From Methanosarcina sp. UBA289 (GTDB taxonomy: Archaea; Halobacteriota; Methanosarcinia; Methanosarcinales; Methanosarcinaceae), in assembly GCA_002496565.1 (NCBI GenBank), contig DAKJ01000024.1, forward strand, positions 1 to 64,000: DNA of 64,000 nucleotides, read 5' to 3'. A program made the translations under genes and the position numbers. This document shows positions 34,928-43,909 of this stretch, in pieces. Every line of letters begins with the position of its first letter. Position 1 is the first letter of the stretch. The notes beneath the pieces were generated by a model, which ran no database searches, had not been told where the DNA came from, and worked only from the letters and a program-made list of their open reading frames with translations.

Positions 34928-36385
34928 ATGAGACAGTCAGCGGGAATATGGTTATTTATAGCACTGGGTCTGCTCTTCGGCCTGTTTGCAGATTTGGGAG
35001 CTGCAGATGAGACCGTTACTCTGGGTAGCGAGGAAGTAAATCTTTCGGAATTCAGGGCTTTTGACCTGCTCTGTAAATGTGAAACAGGATGCATAGTTAA
35101 TACGGTTTCTCTTTCTTCCAGTGGGAATTGTCTTGCAGTCGGGGATTTTAATCATAATGTTTCTCTTTTTAGTTCCGATGGGGAGAAACTCTGGAATTAT
35201 ACCACTGGAGATATTGTTTACACCGTATCAATCTCTTCCGATGGAACTCGTGTAGCTGCAGGAAGCAACGATAAGAAAGTCTATTTTTTTAACAGGGAGG
35301 AAAAATTACTCTGGAGTTACGAAACAGGGGGAAGTGTGAACAGTGTTATGATCTCCTCCGATGGTTCATATGTGGCAGCGGGCAGTGAAGACGGCAAGAT
35401 TTACTTCTTTAATCGAGAAGGCAAGCTTTTATGGAATTTTGATTCCGGAAATTCCATCCGCAGTATAGCCATTTCCAAGGACGGCTCTTATGTTACAGCC
35501 GGAGGGTCCAATCACTGCATTTACCTCTTTGACAGTGAAGGAAATAAAATGTGGGAACAGAGGACAGGCAGTGTAATCAATAGTGTGTGCATCACTCCAC
35601 AGGCCAATTATGTGGCTGCCGGAGGTTCCAATTATAACGTTTATCTTCTTAATCAGAAAGGGGAGTTTTCCTGGATACACCATCCTGCTTACTGGATTAG
35701 CAGTGTTTCTCTGACAAACAATGGCTCCTATCTGGCAGCAGGAAGCTTTGACGATAAAATTTACTTGTTTAACAGCACAGGCACAAAACTCTGGGACTAC
35801 AAGGCAAAAGACGACATCTACAGTGTTGTCATTTCGCCGGATTCTTCATTCATTGCAGCCGGAAGCTGGGATGATACGCTTTATGTGCTCGATCTCGATG
35901 GGAATGAGTTCTGGAACTGCAGTTGCGGAGGAAATATTAATGACGTATACATTTCTCGTGATAGCTCGGTCATTGCCGCAGCGAGCGATGATGGAGCAGC
36001 GTATCTTTTTGAGCGGAACTCGACAGTTTTTGCACGGCTCTTTGGGGATCGTTTCCTTTTAGAAGAAGGACTCGGACTGCCGTTAAAAGAAGATATGGCA
36101 GCAGTTGTAGGCATTGAAAATGTGGTTGAGATTGCTTCGGCCTCCAAGGATTCAGATAGTGTAAAAAGTGAAGGCAATCCTGCAACAGAAAACTCCGCCT
36201 CCACAGAAAGTTCACCAAGGTTTTCGGGACTGCTTAATTTCTTTAAATATCCAATATTCCTTTTACTGGCGGTTTTTATAGTAGCGATTTACCTGAAGAA
36301 TCAAACCTTCAAAAAACGGCCAAGAGAGGAAAACTTGGAAGACTTTGAGAACCTTGATGATGAAAAACACAGGTCTGGAAATTAA
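34928..36385 (+). CDS. Membrane-anchored beta-propeller (WD40/PQQ-like) protein
   Basis: 485 residues. A signal peptide (1-26, ending GAADE) is followed by about eight blade repeats of the type VNSVxISSDGSYVAAGSxDxKIYLFNxxGKLLW from residue 55 to 365. A Ser/Glu-rich linker follows, then a membrane helix (about 441-458) and a charged tail (KKRPREENLEDF...). The propeller would face outward, anchored by the C-terminal helix. The repeats resemble outer-surface propellers of Methanosarcina that may bind proteins or polysaccharides; no catalytic residues were seen. Confidence 0.82.
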   Translation: MRQSAGIWLFIALGLLFGLFADLGAADETVTLGSEEVNLSEFRAFDLLCKCETGCIVNTVSLSSSGNCLAVGDFNHNVSLFSSDGEKLWNYTTGDIVYTVSISSDGTRVAAGSNDKKVYFFNREEKLLWSYETGGSVNSVMISSDGSYVAAGSEDGKIYFFNREGKLLWNFDSGNSIRSIAISKDGSYVTAGGSNHCIYLFDSEGNKMWEQRTGSVINSVCITPQANYVAAGGSNYNVYLLNQKGEFSWIHHPAYWISSVSLTNNGSYLAAGSFDDKIYLFNSTGTKLWDYKAKDDIYSVVISPDSSFIAAGSWDDTLYVLDLDGNEFWNCSCGGNINDVYISRDSSVIAAASDDGAAYLFERNSTVFARLFGDRFLLEEGLGLPLKEDMAAVVGIENVVEIASASKDSDSVKSEGNPATENSASTESSPRFSGLLNFFKYPIFLLLAVFIVAIYLKNQTFKKRPREENLEDFENLDDEKHRSGN

Positions 36386-36402
36386 CACAAAAATTCGGAA
36401 AT

Positions 36403-36414
36403 CTGAAATTTCAG
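36403..36414. repeat. CTGAAATTTCAG palindrome after the propeller gene
   Basis: Third perfect copy of the 12-base palindrome found at 7416-7427 and 10834-10845; it starts 18 bases after the stop. Confidence 0.55.
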
Positions 36415-36573
36415 CTCTAGAGACGTAAACTTCCATTTCTGTAATATGTAGAGAAAATTACTATATATCCCACTTTCCGCAGTAATATTTCACATTTCAT
36501 AATTTTTCCTGCTATCGATTTTTAATCCAACATGAATTTCTTGGACTTTTATGCAGGAGGTGAAAGCAACTAT

Positions 36574-36735
36574 ATGGTGTATTTAGAAACCAAAAAACGA
36601 TATCATTCAATTTTCACCAAATCTTTTAAAGAGTCAAAATTATTTATATCTGTTTCAAAAACGTTATCAGAAAAAATATTGGTTTTCGAAAAAATACTGC
36701 GGAATGTGGGATATATTACGGAACTGATATCATAA
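36574..36735 (+). CDS. Small basic protein, unknown
   Basis: 53 residues from ATG 36574. The main support is a near-perfect AGGAGGTGA (36555-36563) ten bases upstream, stronger than most sites in the window. The sequence is lysine- and serine-rich (MVYLETKKRYHSIFTKSFKE) with no membrane helix or known motif. It ends 19 bases before the UPF0228 gene and may be its operon partner. It could still be chance. Confidence 0.4.
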   Translation: MVYLETKKRYHSIFTKSFKESKLFISVSKTLSEKILVFEKILRNVGYITELIS

Positions 36736-36754
36736 TATTTTTGCAGTGGTAGTT

Positions 36755-37321
36755 ATGAATAAAGGAAATAAAAAAATCACATTCTTTATCGTTTTTCTGA
36801 TTTCCATAGTCCTTATTGGATTATTTGTAAAGATGACAATTTTTACTCCAACAATAACCCCACATGAAGGCAATATAGGTGGCTTAGTCGTTCAATTTAG
36901 AGAGGGGGTTACCAAAACAGAAGCAAAAAATATCCTTGAGAACTACAACTTGACTATGTATTATGTAGATTATAATTATTATGCAATGCCAGACACGTAT
37001 TACATAGTGGTAGATAAAGACAAAGTGGTGGATGTTAGGAATGAATTGGAAAAAATAGAAAGTTGGACTAATTATACAACATCTATCGAAAAAGGAAATT
37101 ATTGTATAATTACGGTACCTGATCAAACTATTAATGATAAGAATTTTATTAAGATATTAAATAAACATAACCTTCAAGTAAAAACGTTCGTCTATTGCCA
37201 TATTCGATTTGGAGAGCATCCTTTGAGTGGGATTTCTGAAGAACGCGCGGATAAGTATGTAAGCGAACTTGAAATGAATGAAAACATCTTTACTGTATAC
37301 ATTGAGTCTTTTCAATCTTAA
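36755..37321 (+). CDS. UPF0228 family protein
   Basis: 188 residues from ATG 36755. An N-terminal membrane helix (about 8-27) is followed by TPHEGNIGGLVVQFREGVTK, the conserved opening of UPF0228, a family seen almost only in Methanosarcina and often in several copies. Two similar halves can be made out (GLVVQF...YYIVVDKDKVVDVR and CIITVPD...NLQVKTFVYC). The bulk is probably outside the cell, anchored by the N-terminal helix. Function unknown. Confidence 0.85.
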   Translation: MNKGNKKITFFIVFLISIVLIGLFVKMTIFTPTITPHEGNIGGLVVQFREGVTKTEAKNILENYNLTMYYVDYNYYAMPDTYYIVVDKDKVVDVRNELEKIESWTNYTTSIEKGNYCIITVPDQTINDKNFIKILNKHNLQVKTFVYCHIRFGEHPLSGISEERADKYVSELEMNENIFTVYIESFQS

Positions 37322-37659
37322 ATTCCAAAATAAAAAAGGGAAATCTTGACTGTTGATTTTCATATTTTTGTAGTATAATTAAAATAAGTAATTAAAATAA
37401 GTAACAAAAAAATGAAAAAGAACTTTTGTATTTATTCAATATTTTGTACAGTCGTTTGGTAACCTTATTTTTATAATAAATTTTTAGATAACTAAATCCA
37501 TTATGTTTTCTTATGTTGAATCAAACAGAAATATAATTTACTCAGTATAGGTCTTTTCGTTTTTATACTCGCGTTCTGTAAGTATAATCTACTTGTTACC
37601 TCCTGCTAATTCTAGTCATATTGCTGAAAATTTATTAAATATTTTACTTTTAACAGCTT
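37322..37659. other. AT-rich spacer between convergent genes
   Basis: 338 bases, very AT-rich, with a small direct repeat AATTAAAATAAGTAA near 37378-37402. No gene or clear hairpin. Confidence 0.5.
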
Positions 37660-38307
37660 TCAGATTTCTTTGCTTGCAGCTTCGGATAAAACCCTTATAT
37701 GAAAACCAGAATCAAGCTCCTCTGCAAGCCTTTTACATTTTTCCAGGTCAATTTCGGGCACATTAACTACTGTAACTCTTGTACTGATTCCTGCCTTCCT
37801 TGCTCCCTTAACAAAATCAAGTACTGCAGAATAAGCATTTTTATGAATAGGCCTGCAAAGTTTGTTATATTTTTCTTCGGACTCGGCATTCAAGCTTACG
37901 GAAACAGAGTCTAATCCTGCAGTTTTCAGTTCTGAGACCACATCTCTTCCCGGGTTTATCAGGGCTGCCTGTCCATTGGTATCTAGCCTGACTCGAATAT
38001 TCCGGTTTTTCAGCCAGCGGGTTACTGCTAGCACCACATCAAATCTGAGGGTTGGTTCTCCAAGGCCTGTGAATACTATTTCTCTATATTTTGAAAGATC
38101 CAGTCCTTCAAGGGCTCCGATAACTTCCTCTGTTGTCGGTTCTCTTGAAAGCCTCAAGTCATATCCGTAAACCCCGTCTGCAAAATTACGGATGCAAAAA
38201 ACGCAATCTGCACTGCAGCGGTTTGTAAGGTTAATATAAAGATTTTTGTGAGCTTCATAGTAGACCGTGTCCATGAAATCAAAATTTCTCACATTCCTTA
38301 TAACCAT
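37660..38307 (-). CDS. Radical SAM protein, TatD-associated type
   Basis: 215 residues with CxxxCxxC at Cys31, Cys35 and Cys38 (RCSADCVFC) and the downstream GLGEPTLR motif that binds S-adenosylmethionine. The short length and NLYINLTNRC opening resemble the small radical SAM proteins often linked to tatD-like nucleases; no tatD is visible here. Substrate unknown. The start may be ATG 38307 or the in-frame ATG at 38274 (MDTVYYEAHKN). A TATA-like TTTATATATA lies at 38349-38358, 40 bases upstream. Confidence 0.78.
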   Translation of the reverse strand: MVIRNVRNFDFMDTVYYEAHKNLYINLTNRCSADCVFCIRNFADGVYGYDLRLSREPTTEEVIGALEGLDLSKYREIVFTGLGEPTLRFDVVLAVTRWLKNRNIRVRLDTNGQAALINPGRDVVSELKTAGLDSVSVSLNAESEEKYNKLCRPIHKNAYSAVLDFVKGARKAGISTRVTVVNVPEIDLEKCKRLAEELDSGFHIRVLSEAASKEI

Positions 38308-38616
38308 GACGTATTTATTCCGTTTTTATCCGGGAGCTGAAAACAGCTTTATATATACGAACCTCTTATCAATTTACTTCTGCTTTTCGGTTATGACTTG
38401 CGTTTTCAAGCAGAAAGTTTATAGGTGATCATGTACTTCTAAGGTTCGATCTGCAGCATTTAGCTAGCAGTATCTATGTTTCAACTCATTTACTCTCCGC
38501 ATTGAAGTCTCTCATGTTTCAATTAAATATCTGATTTCAATGTTGACAGATGTGTGTTAAAAAACCTATGATTGATGAAAAATTGCGACACTCGCAATTT
38601 CGAAGGAGAATCTTAT
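38308..38616. promoter_or_regulatory. Divergent promoter region and rpl7ae leader
   Basis: 309 bases. TTTATATATA at 38349-38358 is a good archaeal TATA box, readable in either direction. Just before rpl7ae, AAATTGCGA (38580-38588) and TCGCAATTT (38592-38600) form a nine-base hairpin with a three-base loop, preceded by TGATGA (38573-38578). The ribosome site AAGGAG follows the hairpin at once. The rest shows no coding frame. Confidence 0.55.
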
Positions 38617-38979
38617 ATGGCACAATTAGCTAAATTCGACGTTCCAGAAGAACTTACAAACAAAGCACTTGAAGCTCTGGAGCTTGCCAGAGACACTGGA
38701 AAGATTAAAAAAGGCACCAATGAAGCCACAAAAGCAATAGAAAGAGGCAATGCAAAGCTCGTTCTGATCGCAGAAGACATCGAGCCTGCCGAGATTGTCG
38801 CTCACATCGCTCCTCTTTCCGAAGAAAAGAAAGCACCTTATATCTTCATCAAAAACCAGAAAGAACTCGGTGCAGCCAGTGGGCTTGGTGTGTCCTGCGC
38901 AACTGTCGCAATCGTAGATGCAGGAAAAGCAGCTGAAATCGTCCAGGACATTGCTCAGAAGCTTGAAGCTCTTAAATAA
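38617..38979 (+). CDS. rpl7ae: Ribosomal protein L7Ae
   Basis: 120 residues from ATG 38617, after AAGGAG. L7Ae binds kink-turns in 23S rRNA, in C/D and H/ACA guide RNAs and in RNase P. The signature EATKAIERGNAKLVLIAED and the following PAEIVAHIAPLSEEKKAPYI are typical. An upstream in-frame ATG at 38572 lies in the hairpin leader and is unlikely. First gene of rpl7ae-rps28e-rpl24e-ndk, a common archaeal arrangement. Confidence 0.97.
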   Translation: MAQLAKFDVPEELTNKALEALELARDTGKIKKGTNEATKAIERGNAKLVLIAEDIEPAEIVAHIAPLSEEKKAPYIFIKNQKELGAASGLGVSCATVAIVDAGKAAEIVQDIAQKLEALK

Positions 38980-39003
38980 TCCTGATAACAAGAGGTGCTA
39001 ATT

Positions 39004-39225
39004 ATGGCTGATGAAAGCATAACCGGCGGCTTTGCTGCTGAGGTTATTGACGTTATCGGGAATACAGGTATGCATGGTGAAGCCAGCCAGATCCAGTGTA
39101 GGGTTCTGGAAGGCAGGGATAAGGGCCGTGTTATCACAAGAAACTGTGTGGGCCCTGTCCGCGTAGGCGATATCCTGATGCTTCTTGAGACCTCAAGAGA
39201 AGCAAAGAAACTGACCACCAGATAA
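39004..39225 (+). CDS. rps28e: Ribosomal protein S28e
   Basis: 73 residues from ATG 39004, after GAGGTG. The body FAAEVIDVIGNTGMHGEASQ and the end LMLLETSREAKKL are typical of S28e, a small-subunit protein near the mRNA exit. It starts 24 bases after rpl7ae. Confidence 0.97.
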   Translation: MADESITGGFAAEVIDVIGNTGMHGEASQIQCRVLEGRDKGRVITRNCVGPVRVGDILMLLETSREAKKLTTR

Positions 39226-39241
39226 GAAAGCGGTGAGATTG

Positions 39242-39430
39242 ATGGAACAGAGAAAATGCTATTTCTGCGGGAAGATGCTGGAGCCCGGAACTGGTAAGCT
39301 CTATGTCAAGAAAGACGGTTCTACCTATTACATGCACTCTTCCAAGTGTATGAGCAACTTCAAATTAGGCAGACTTCCAAGGCGTACCGAATGGACCGAG
39401 AAGGGCAGAATCCAGTTGAAGAAAGCATAA
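39242..39430 (+). CDS. rpl24e: Ribosomal protein L24e
   Basis: 62 residues from ATG 39242, after GGTGA. It has the zinc-finger cysteines CYFCG near the start and the later HSSKCMSNF. A small large-subunit protein of archaea and eukaryotes. It starts 16 bases after rps28e. Confidence 0.97.
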   Translation: MEQRKCYFCGKMLEPGTGKLYVKKDGSTYYMHSSKCMSNFKLGRLPRRTEWTEKGRIQLKKA

Positions 39431-39476
39431 AAGTAGAATTGCCAGTTTTATTTGTTCGGATTATTAAGGTGTGCAC

Positions 39477-39926
39477 ATGGAACAGACATACGTTATGGTA
39501 AAGCCTGACGGAGTCCAGCGCGGGCTAGTCGGAGAGATAATTTCCAGAATCGAGAAGCGAGGTCTGAAGCTCGTTGCCCTCAGGATGAACGTTATCAGTG
39601 AAGCCACTGCAAAAGAGCATTACGGTGAACATGCAGCCAAGCCTTTCTTCCCAGGCCTTGTCGAATTCATCACTTCGGGACCTTCAGTCTCAATGGTAGT
39701 TGCAGGAAAAGATGCAATCCGGGTTATGAGGGCTATAAATGGGGCTACAAACCCTGTAGATGCAGCTCCCGGAACAATCCGTGGGGATTTTGCTCTTGAT
39801 GTAGGCAGAAATGTAGTTCATGCCTCCGACTCTCCAGAAGCTGCAGCAAGGGAAATTGCAATTCACTTTAAGGACTCCGAAATTGGAAACTATTCCAGGG
39901 TCGATGAGGTCTGTCTGTACGAATAA
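39477..39926 (+). CDS. ndk: Nucleoside diphosphate kinase
   Basis: 149 residues from ATG 39477, with AGGTG (39467-39471) five bases upstream. It transfers the terminal phosphate between nucleoside triphosphates and diphosphates by a phospho-histidine, His115 in GRNVVHASDS. The N-terminal TYVMVKPDGVQRG is the family opening. It follows rpl24e in the cluster and is followed by infB after two hairpins. Confidence 0.97.
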   Translation: MEQTYVMVKPDGVQRGLVGEIISRIEKRGLKLVALRMNVISEATAKEHYGEHAAKPFFPGLVEFITSGPSVSMVVAGKDAIRVMRAINGATNPVDAAPGTIRGDFALDVGRNVVHASDSPEAAAREIAIHFKDSEIGNYSRVDEVCLYE

Positions 39927-39954
39927 AGCAGGTGCATCAAAGCCTTTTTGTGTT

Positions 39955-40033
39955 CCTGGAATTTCAGGACACGATTCCAGGCCTTTGTTTATCCGACCTG
40001 CAATTATGGGTCCGTCAGGGTAAACCCGGACCC
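39955..40033 (+). promoter_or_regulatory. Two hairpins between ndk and infB
   Basis: CCTGGAAT (39955-39962) pairs with ATTCCAGG (39974-39981), and GGGTCCG (40008-40014) pairs with CGGACCC (40027-40033). They may end the ndk transcript, or form the infB leader. Confidence 0.5.
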
Positions 40034-40081
40034 TTCTGGACCTGCAGCAAATAAGACGCGGGAATGAGAGAGGTTTTGCAT

Positions 40082-41857
40082 ATGGCCGACAAGAAAAATT
40101 TGAGGACTCCTATAGTCTGCGTGATGGGGCACGTTGACCACGGGAAAACGACTCTGCTAGACAAGATCAGGGGTACTGCAATTGTCAGTGGAGAAGCTGG
40201 CGCAATCACTCAGCATATCGGGGCAACCGAAGTTCCAATAGATGTGATTATCAACAAACTTGGAGATCCAAGGCTTCGGGACAGATTCATAGTTCCAGGG
40301 CTGCTCTTTATTGATACTCCTGGACATCATGCCTTTACAACTTTAAGAAGCAGGGGAGGTGCCCTTGCCGATCTTGCAATTGTTGTAGTTGACATAAACG
40401 AAGGCTTTAAGCCTCAGACCTACGAAAGCCTGCAAATCTTAAAGCGGTTCAAAACTCCTTTTGTTGTTGTTGCTAATAAGATCGACAGGATTGGCGGCTG
40501 GGTCTCACAAAAAGACCTGCCTTTTGCAGCTACTTTCAAAAAACAGTCAGAAGACGTCCAGGGCAAGCTTGAGACAAAACTCTACGAAGTAATCGGTGAA
40601 TTATACAACCAAGGTTTTGCAGCAGAACGGTACGACAGGGTTACAAACTTCCAGAAAACCCTGGGCGTAGTGCCTGTAAGTGCTATGACAGGCGAAGGAA
40701 TTCCTGATGTCTTGATGGTACTCCTTGGCCTGGCCCAGAAATTCCTTGAAGCAAACCTACAGTACAGTGCCAAAGGTCCAGGAGTCGGAACTGTGCTTGA
40801 GGTCAAGGAAGAAAAAGGTCTTGGTGCAACTCTTGACGTTATTCTCTATGACGGCACTTTGAAAAAGGGCGATACCGTTGTTATCGGAAGCCTCGGAAAA
40901 CCAATCCAAACAAAGGTCCGGGCTCTCTTAAAGCCAAGAGAACTCTCTGAGATGCGTTACGAGAGCAAGTTCAAACAGGTGAATAAGGTTACTGCCGCCG
41001 CTGGTGTAAAGATTTCGGCTCCTGGTCTAGAAGGTGCTCTTGCAGGCTCTCCAATAAGGGTTGCTACCGAAGAAACCCTTGACGAGGTTGTAGCCCAGGT
41101 AAAATCCGAGGTCGATGAGGTCAGAATTGATACGGGCTCAGTAGGAATCATGATCAAAGCCGATACCCTTGGCTCTCTTGAAGCCCTTGTCTATGAGTTC
41201 CAGAAAGATGATGTCCCTATCAGGAAAGCAGAAGTTGGGGATATCTCACATCGGGATGTAATAGAGGCTTCTACGGTTGAAGACCCGTTATATTCTGTGA
41301 TTATAGGTTTCAATGTCAAAGTTCATCCTGACGCTAGAGATTTCCTGCAGAAAAGCAGTGTGAAGGTATTCACCAGCGATGTGATTTACCGCCTGGTTGA
41401 AGATTACCAGGAGTATGTAAAAGAGCAGCAGGAACAGGCTGAAAAGAAGATTTTCGAAACAATAATCCGTCCTGGAAAGTTCAAAATCCTTCCCGGATGT
41501 GTATTTCGCCAGAGTAAACCCGCAGTTGTCGGCATAAGAGTACTTGGTGGAGTCGTGCGGACAAACGCGGATGTTATGCTTGAAAACGGAAACGTTGTAG
41601 GCAAGATCAAAGGTCTGCAGATTGAAGGAGAAAATATTCCGTCTGCAAGGGTAGGCAAAGAGGTTGCAATGGCAATTGAAGGCGCAACCGTAGGCAGGCA
41701 GATCAAAGAAGAGGACGTGCTCTATATCAATGTGCCTGAGAGGCATGCCAAAATTCTTGAGCACGAGATCTATGATTCCCTTTCAACTGATGAAAAGGAA
41801 ACTCTTGAGATTTTCCTCTCCCTGAAACGAAAAGATAATCCTTTCTGGGCAAAATAA
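40082..41857 (+). CDS. infB: Translation initiation factor aIF5B (IF-2 homologue)
   Basis: 591 residues from ATG 40082, with GAGAGG eight bases upstream; an ATG at 40064 would add six residues. This GTPase helps subunit joining and initiator tRNA placement. GTP-binding motifs are GHVDHGKTTLL (about 16-26), DTPGHHAF (about 82-89) and NKIDRIGG (about 136-143). The remaining domains match the archaeal form, ending near LKRKDNPFWAK. Lacks the long N-terminal extension of eukaryotic eIF5B, as normal for archaea. Confidence 0.97.
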   Translation: MADKKNLRTPIVCVMGHVDHGKTTLLDKIRGTAIVSGEAGAITQHIGATEVPIDVIINKLGDPRLRDRFIVPGLLFIDTPGHHAFTTLRSRGGALADLAIVVVDINEGFKPQTYESLQILKRFKTPFVVVANKIDRIGGWVSQKDLPFAATFKKQSEDVQGKLETKLYEVIGELYNQGFAAERYDRVTNFQKTLGVVPVSAMTGEGIPDVLMVLLGLAQKFLEANLQYSAKGPGVGTVLEVKEEKGLGATLDVILYDGTLKKGDTVVIGSLGKPIQTKVRALLKPRELSEMRYESKFKQVNKVTAAAGVKISAPGLEGALAGSPIRVATEETLDEVVAQVKSEVDEVRIDTGSVGIMIKADTLGSLEALVYEFQKDDVPIRKAEVGDISHRDVIEASTVEDPLYSVIIGFNVKVHPDARDFLQKSSVKVFTSDVIYRLVEDYQEYVKEQQEQAEKKIFETIIRPGKFKILPGCVFRQSKPAVVGIRVLGGVVRTNADVMLENGNVVGKIKGLQIEGENIPSARVGKEVAMAIEGATVGRQIKEEDVLYINVPERHAKILEHEIYDSLSTDEKETLEIFLSLKRKDNPFWAK

Positions 41858-41999
41858 TGCTTATATGATAACTATATTCAGAATTATGTTCAGAATTTAT
41901 GGAAGGTTCAGGTAAGAATTCAGGAAAAATCCGGGTAGAGTTTCGGATGGAAAGGCAAAGGAATATATTTAAAATAAATCTGATATTGGAGGATTTCAC

Positions 42000-42410
42000 A
42001 TGGCTAATTTCAAAGTTGTAGTTTCTGACCCAAAGGAAGGGCGTGCTTACCAGATCGATTTAAAAGATGCTGGAGCAAACGCATTAATCGGAAAGTCAAT
42101 AGGCGATGTTGTTGACGGTTCAATTTTCGGACTGGCCGGCTACAAAGTCAAGATCACCGGCGGCTGTGATGGTAGTGGTTTTGTTATGAAACCCGACCTT
42201 CCGGGCTCCAGAAGGCAGAGAATTCTGATGGCAGTAGGTGTGGGATACACCCCCAAGCTTCCAGGACAGCGCAGGAGAAAGATGGTACGCGGCAAGGAAA
42301 TTACCTCTGACGTCGTCCAGGTTAATGCAAAAGTCGTTGAGTATGGAAGCAAATCCATGAAAGCTCTTCTTGGTCTTGAAGCCGCAGAAGAAGCTCCAGC
42401 AGCAGAGTGA
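42000..42410 (+). CDS. rps6e: Ribosomal protein S6e
   Basis: 136 residues from ATG 42000, after GGAGGA. The body has the S6e signature GLAGYKVKITGGCDGSGF followed by MKPDLPGSRRQRIL. A small-subunit protein of archaea and eukaryotes; the C-terminus is Ala/Glu-rich. It follows infB after 142 bases, in which ATATATTTAAAA (41963-41974) may be a TATA box. Confidence 0.97.
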   Translation: MANFKVVVSDPKEGRAYQIDLKDAGANALIGKSIGDVVDGSIFGLAGYKVKITGGCDGSGFVMKPDLPGSRRQRILMAVGVGYTPKLPGQRRRKMVRGKEITSDVVQVNAKVVEYGSKSMKALLGLEAAEEAPAAE

Positions 42411-42423
42411 TTTTTCAAGTTCC

Positions 42424-42455
42424 GCCTGCGGGCGGGCTTTAAACACTTTTTATTT
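42424..42455 (+). terminator. Terminator after rps6e
   Basis: CCGCC-TGCG-GGCGG forms a GC-rich hairpin about 15 bases after the stop, followed by T-rich sequence. Confidence 0.7.
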
Positions 42456-42530
42456 AGTTTTTGATTTTAGTTTGATTTTATTTTGTTTTTATTTTGATTT
42501 TGGTTTGACTTTTTTCATCTGCTATTGGTT

Positions 42531-42728
42531 TTAATGTTTTTCTACTTCTTGTTTCCTTTTTCCTCGTCTTTTTTCTATTATCTCCTCCCCTATAACGAAC
42601 CCAATTCCAATGAGAGTTCCAGTGCGTATTCCATTCATTAAGTCATGAGACAAGTATCCCAATAACATGCATACAATAAAGGCCGTAGTGAAATGTAAAA
42701 ATCGCTCTTTCATTAGAGATTTTTCCAT
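42531..42728 (-). CDS. Small two-helix membrane protein, unknown
   Basis: 65 residues from ATG 42728, with AAGGAG nine bases upstream; an ATG at 42737 touches that site and is unlikely. It has two hydrophobic stretches (about 11-27 and 33-49) and a strongly basic tail (EKRRGKRKQEVEKH). No family recognised. It stands alone between convergent and divergent neighbours. Confidence 0.6.
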   Translation of the reverse strand: MEKSLMKERFLHFTTAFIVCMLLGYLSHDLMNGIRTGTLIGIGFVIGEEIIEKRRGKRKQEVEKH

Positions 42729-43097
42729 ATTTACCATCTCCTTATTATATTCAAAAAATATGTATGAGGTTAAAACATATATATTTTTATCTCAAGTTTC
42801 AACAATCACTTTACAGTTTTATGAACGGCTGTTACAAAGTGGTTGATATAAAATTACATATATTACCTAAAAGCGAGAATAAAGGCATCCTTTGCCAAGA
42901 ATGTTCCTTCAAAAAAGAGAAGTTGCGAGGGTGTTTTCCATCCTAAATATCAGGGAAAAATCACTAATTGCCTAAAACCATAGGAAAATCTCCAATGAAT
43001 AAAAGTAAAAGCCAGAGGGTTATTACAGAGAAATTATTACAAATAGATTCAATGACGTAAAATCCAAATCTAGCCTTTTTCACTTGTATCTATTTTC
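42729..43097. other. AT-rich spacer
   Basis: 369 bases. A 60-codon plus-strand frame at 42764-42946 has no ribosome site and is not supported. Nothing else was recognised. Confidence 0.45.
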
Positions 43098-43805
43098 TCA
43101 ATCTCTCTCAATCTCCACATGACTTCCATCGCAGAATGGTTTATTTCTGGATTTTCCGCACCTGCAGAGAGTGACTCGATTCCTGATCTCATACTCTTTG
43201 CTATCGGCGGATTTTATCGGGATGCCACCACGTACCCAGAGAGGACCGTGCTCGCCGTGGCGAGGTCCTTCCTCGACGACAATAGACTTCTCAAGTTCAG
43301 GCTCAATCTCTTTTCCTGTGGCATTGTCAATGATTACCAACCTTCCTGAAGGGCAGTTACATGCTTCTTCGATAGCAATGTCTCGAGCTTCCGGGTTCTC
43401 GGATTGCTGGACAAGGTTCCATATTCTTCCTGCCCGTGTGCAGAATCCCGCGTGGACACATAGATGCTTATTGTCAATGAGAGTCAGTAAAGTGCCAGGG
43501 ATAACGTTTGCACCTGCGCTGAAGGGCTCAAAGTCCCCTGCTTCGGTTCCATCAAAATGAGAATTTGCATGCGTCCCGTCACAGAATGGTTTATTCCCTG
43601 AGTGGCCACATCGGCATAGAGCATACTGTTCCTTTATAGGGTATTTCTTGACTTCACGCCATATTAGGCGGTCAGTTTCTTTATCTTTGCAAATCTCCAT
43701 GGTGATAAGGGGAACTCTACCGGTCACTTTATAGGGACCATTTATAAGCACAGTGATCTTGGAGTTATTTGATACATTTGATTTTCTTTCCGCTTCTTCG
43801 ATCAT
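43098..43805 (-). CDS. Double CDGSH iron-sulfur protein
   Basis: 235 residues from ATG 43805, with GGAGAG eight bases upstream; a frame upstream is open to 43859 but lacks a ribosome site. It has two CDGSH [2Fe-2S] motifs: Cys64, Cys66, Cys75 and His79 (CRCGHSGNKPFCDGTH), and a second near the C-terminus (CRCGKSRNKPFCDGSH). Between them is a CxH-type region (HAGFCTRAGRIW ... EACNCPSGRLV) like the divergent 4Fe-4S mono-cluster domain. This three-part layout occurs in bacteria and archaea; the job is probably redox or iron-sulfur handling, unproved. A structured element (43910-44006) lies in its leader. Confidence 0.85.
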   Translation of the reverse strand: MIEEAERKSNVSNNSKITVLINGPYKVTGRVPLITMEICKDKETDRLIWREVKKYPIKEQYALCRCGHSGNKPFCDGTHANSHFDGTEAGDFEPFSAGANVIPGTLLTLIDNKHLCVHAGFCTRAGRIWNLVQQSENPEARDIAIEEACNCPSGRLVIIDNATGKEIEPELEKSIVVEEGPRHGEHGPLWVRGGIPIKSADSKEYEIRNRVTLCRCGKSRNKPFCDGSHVEIERD

Positions 43806-43909
43806 CTTGCAATCTCTCCATTTTGATCTTCTCAAAGCTTTTATGTGGCAGTTCACCATAGCAAAAATATCTCTGCAAGTACGTGTTTTTGCGCTCTTCT
43901 CTTCCGCTG

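Noticed and set aside
42764..42946. A 60-codon plus-strand frame with a Cys pair
   Set aside because: No ribosome site, no family, and short length in an AT-rich spacer.
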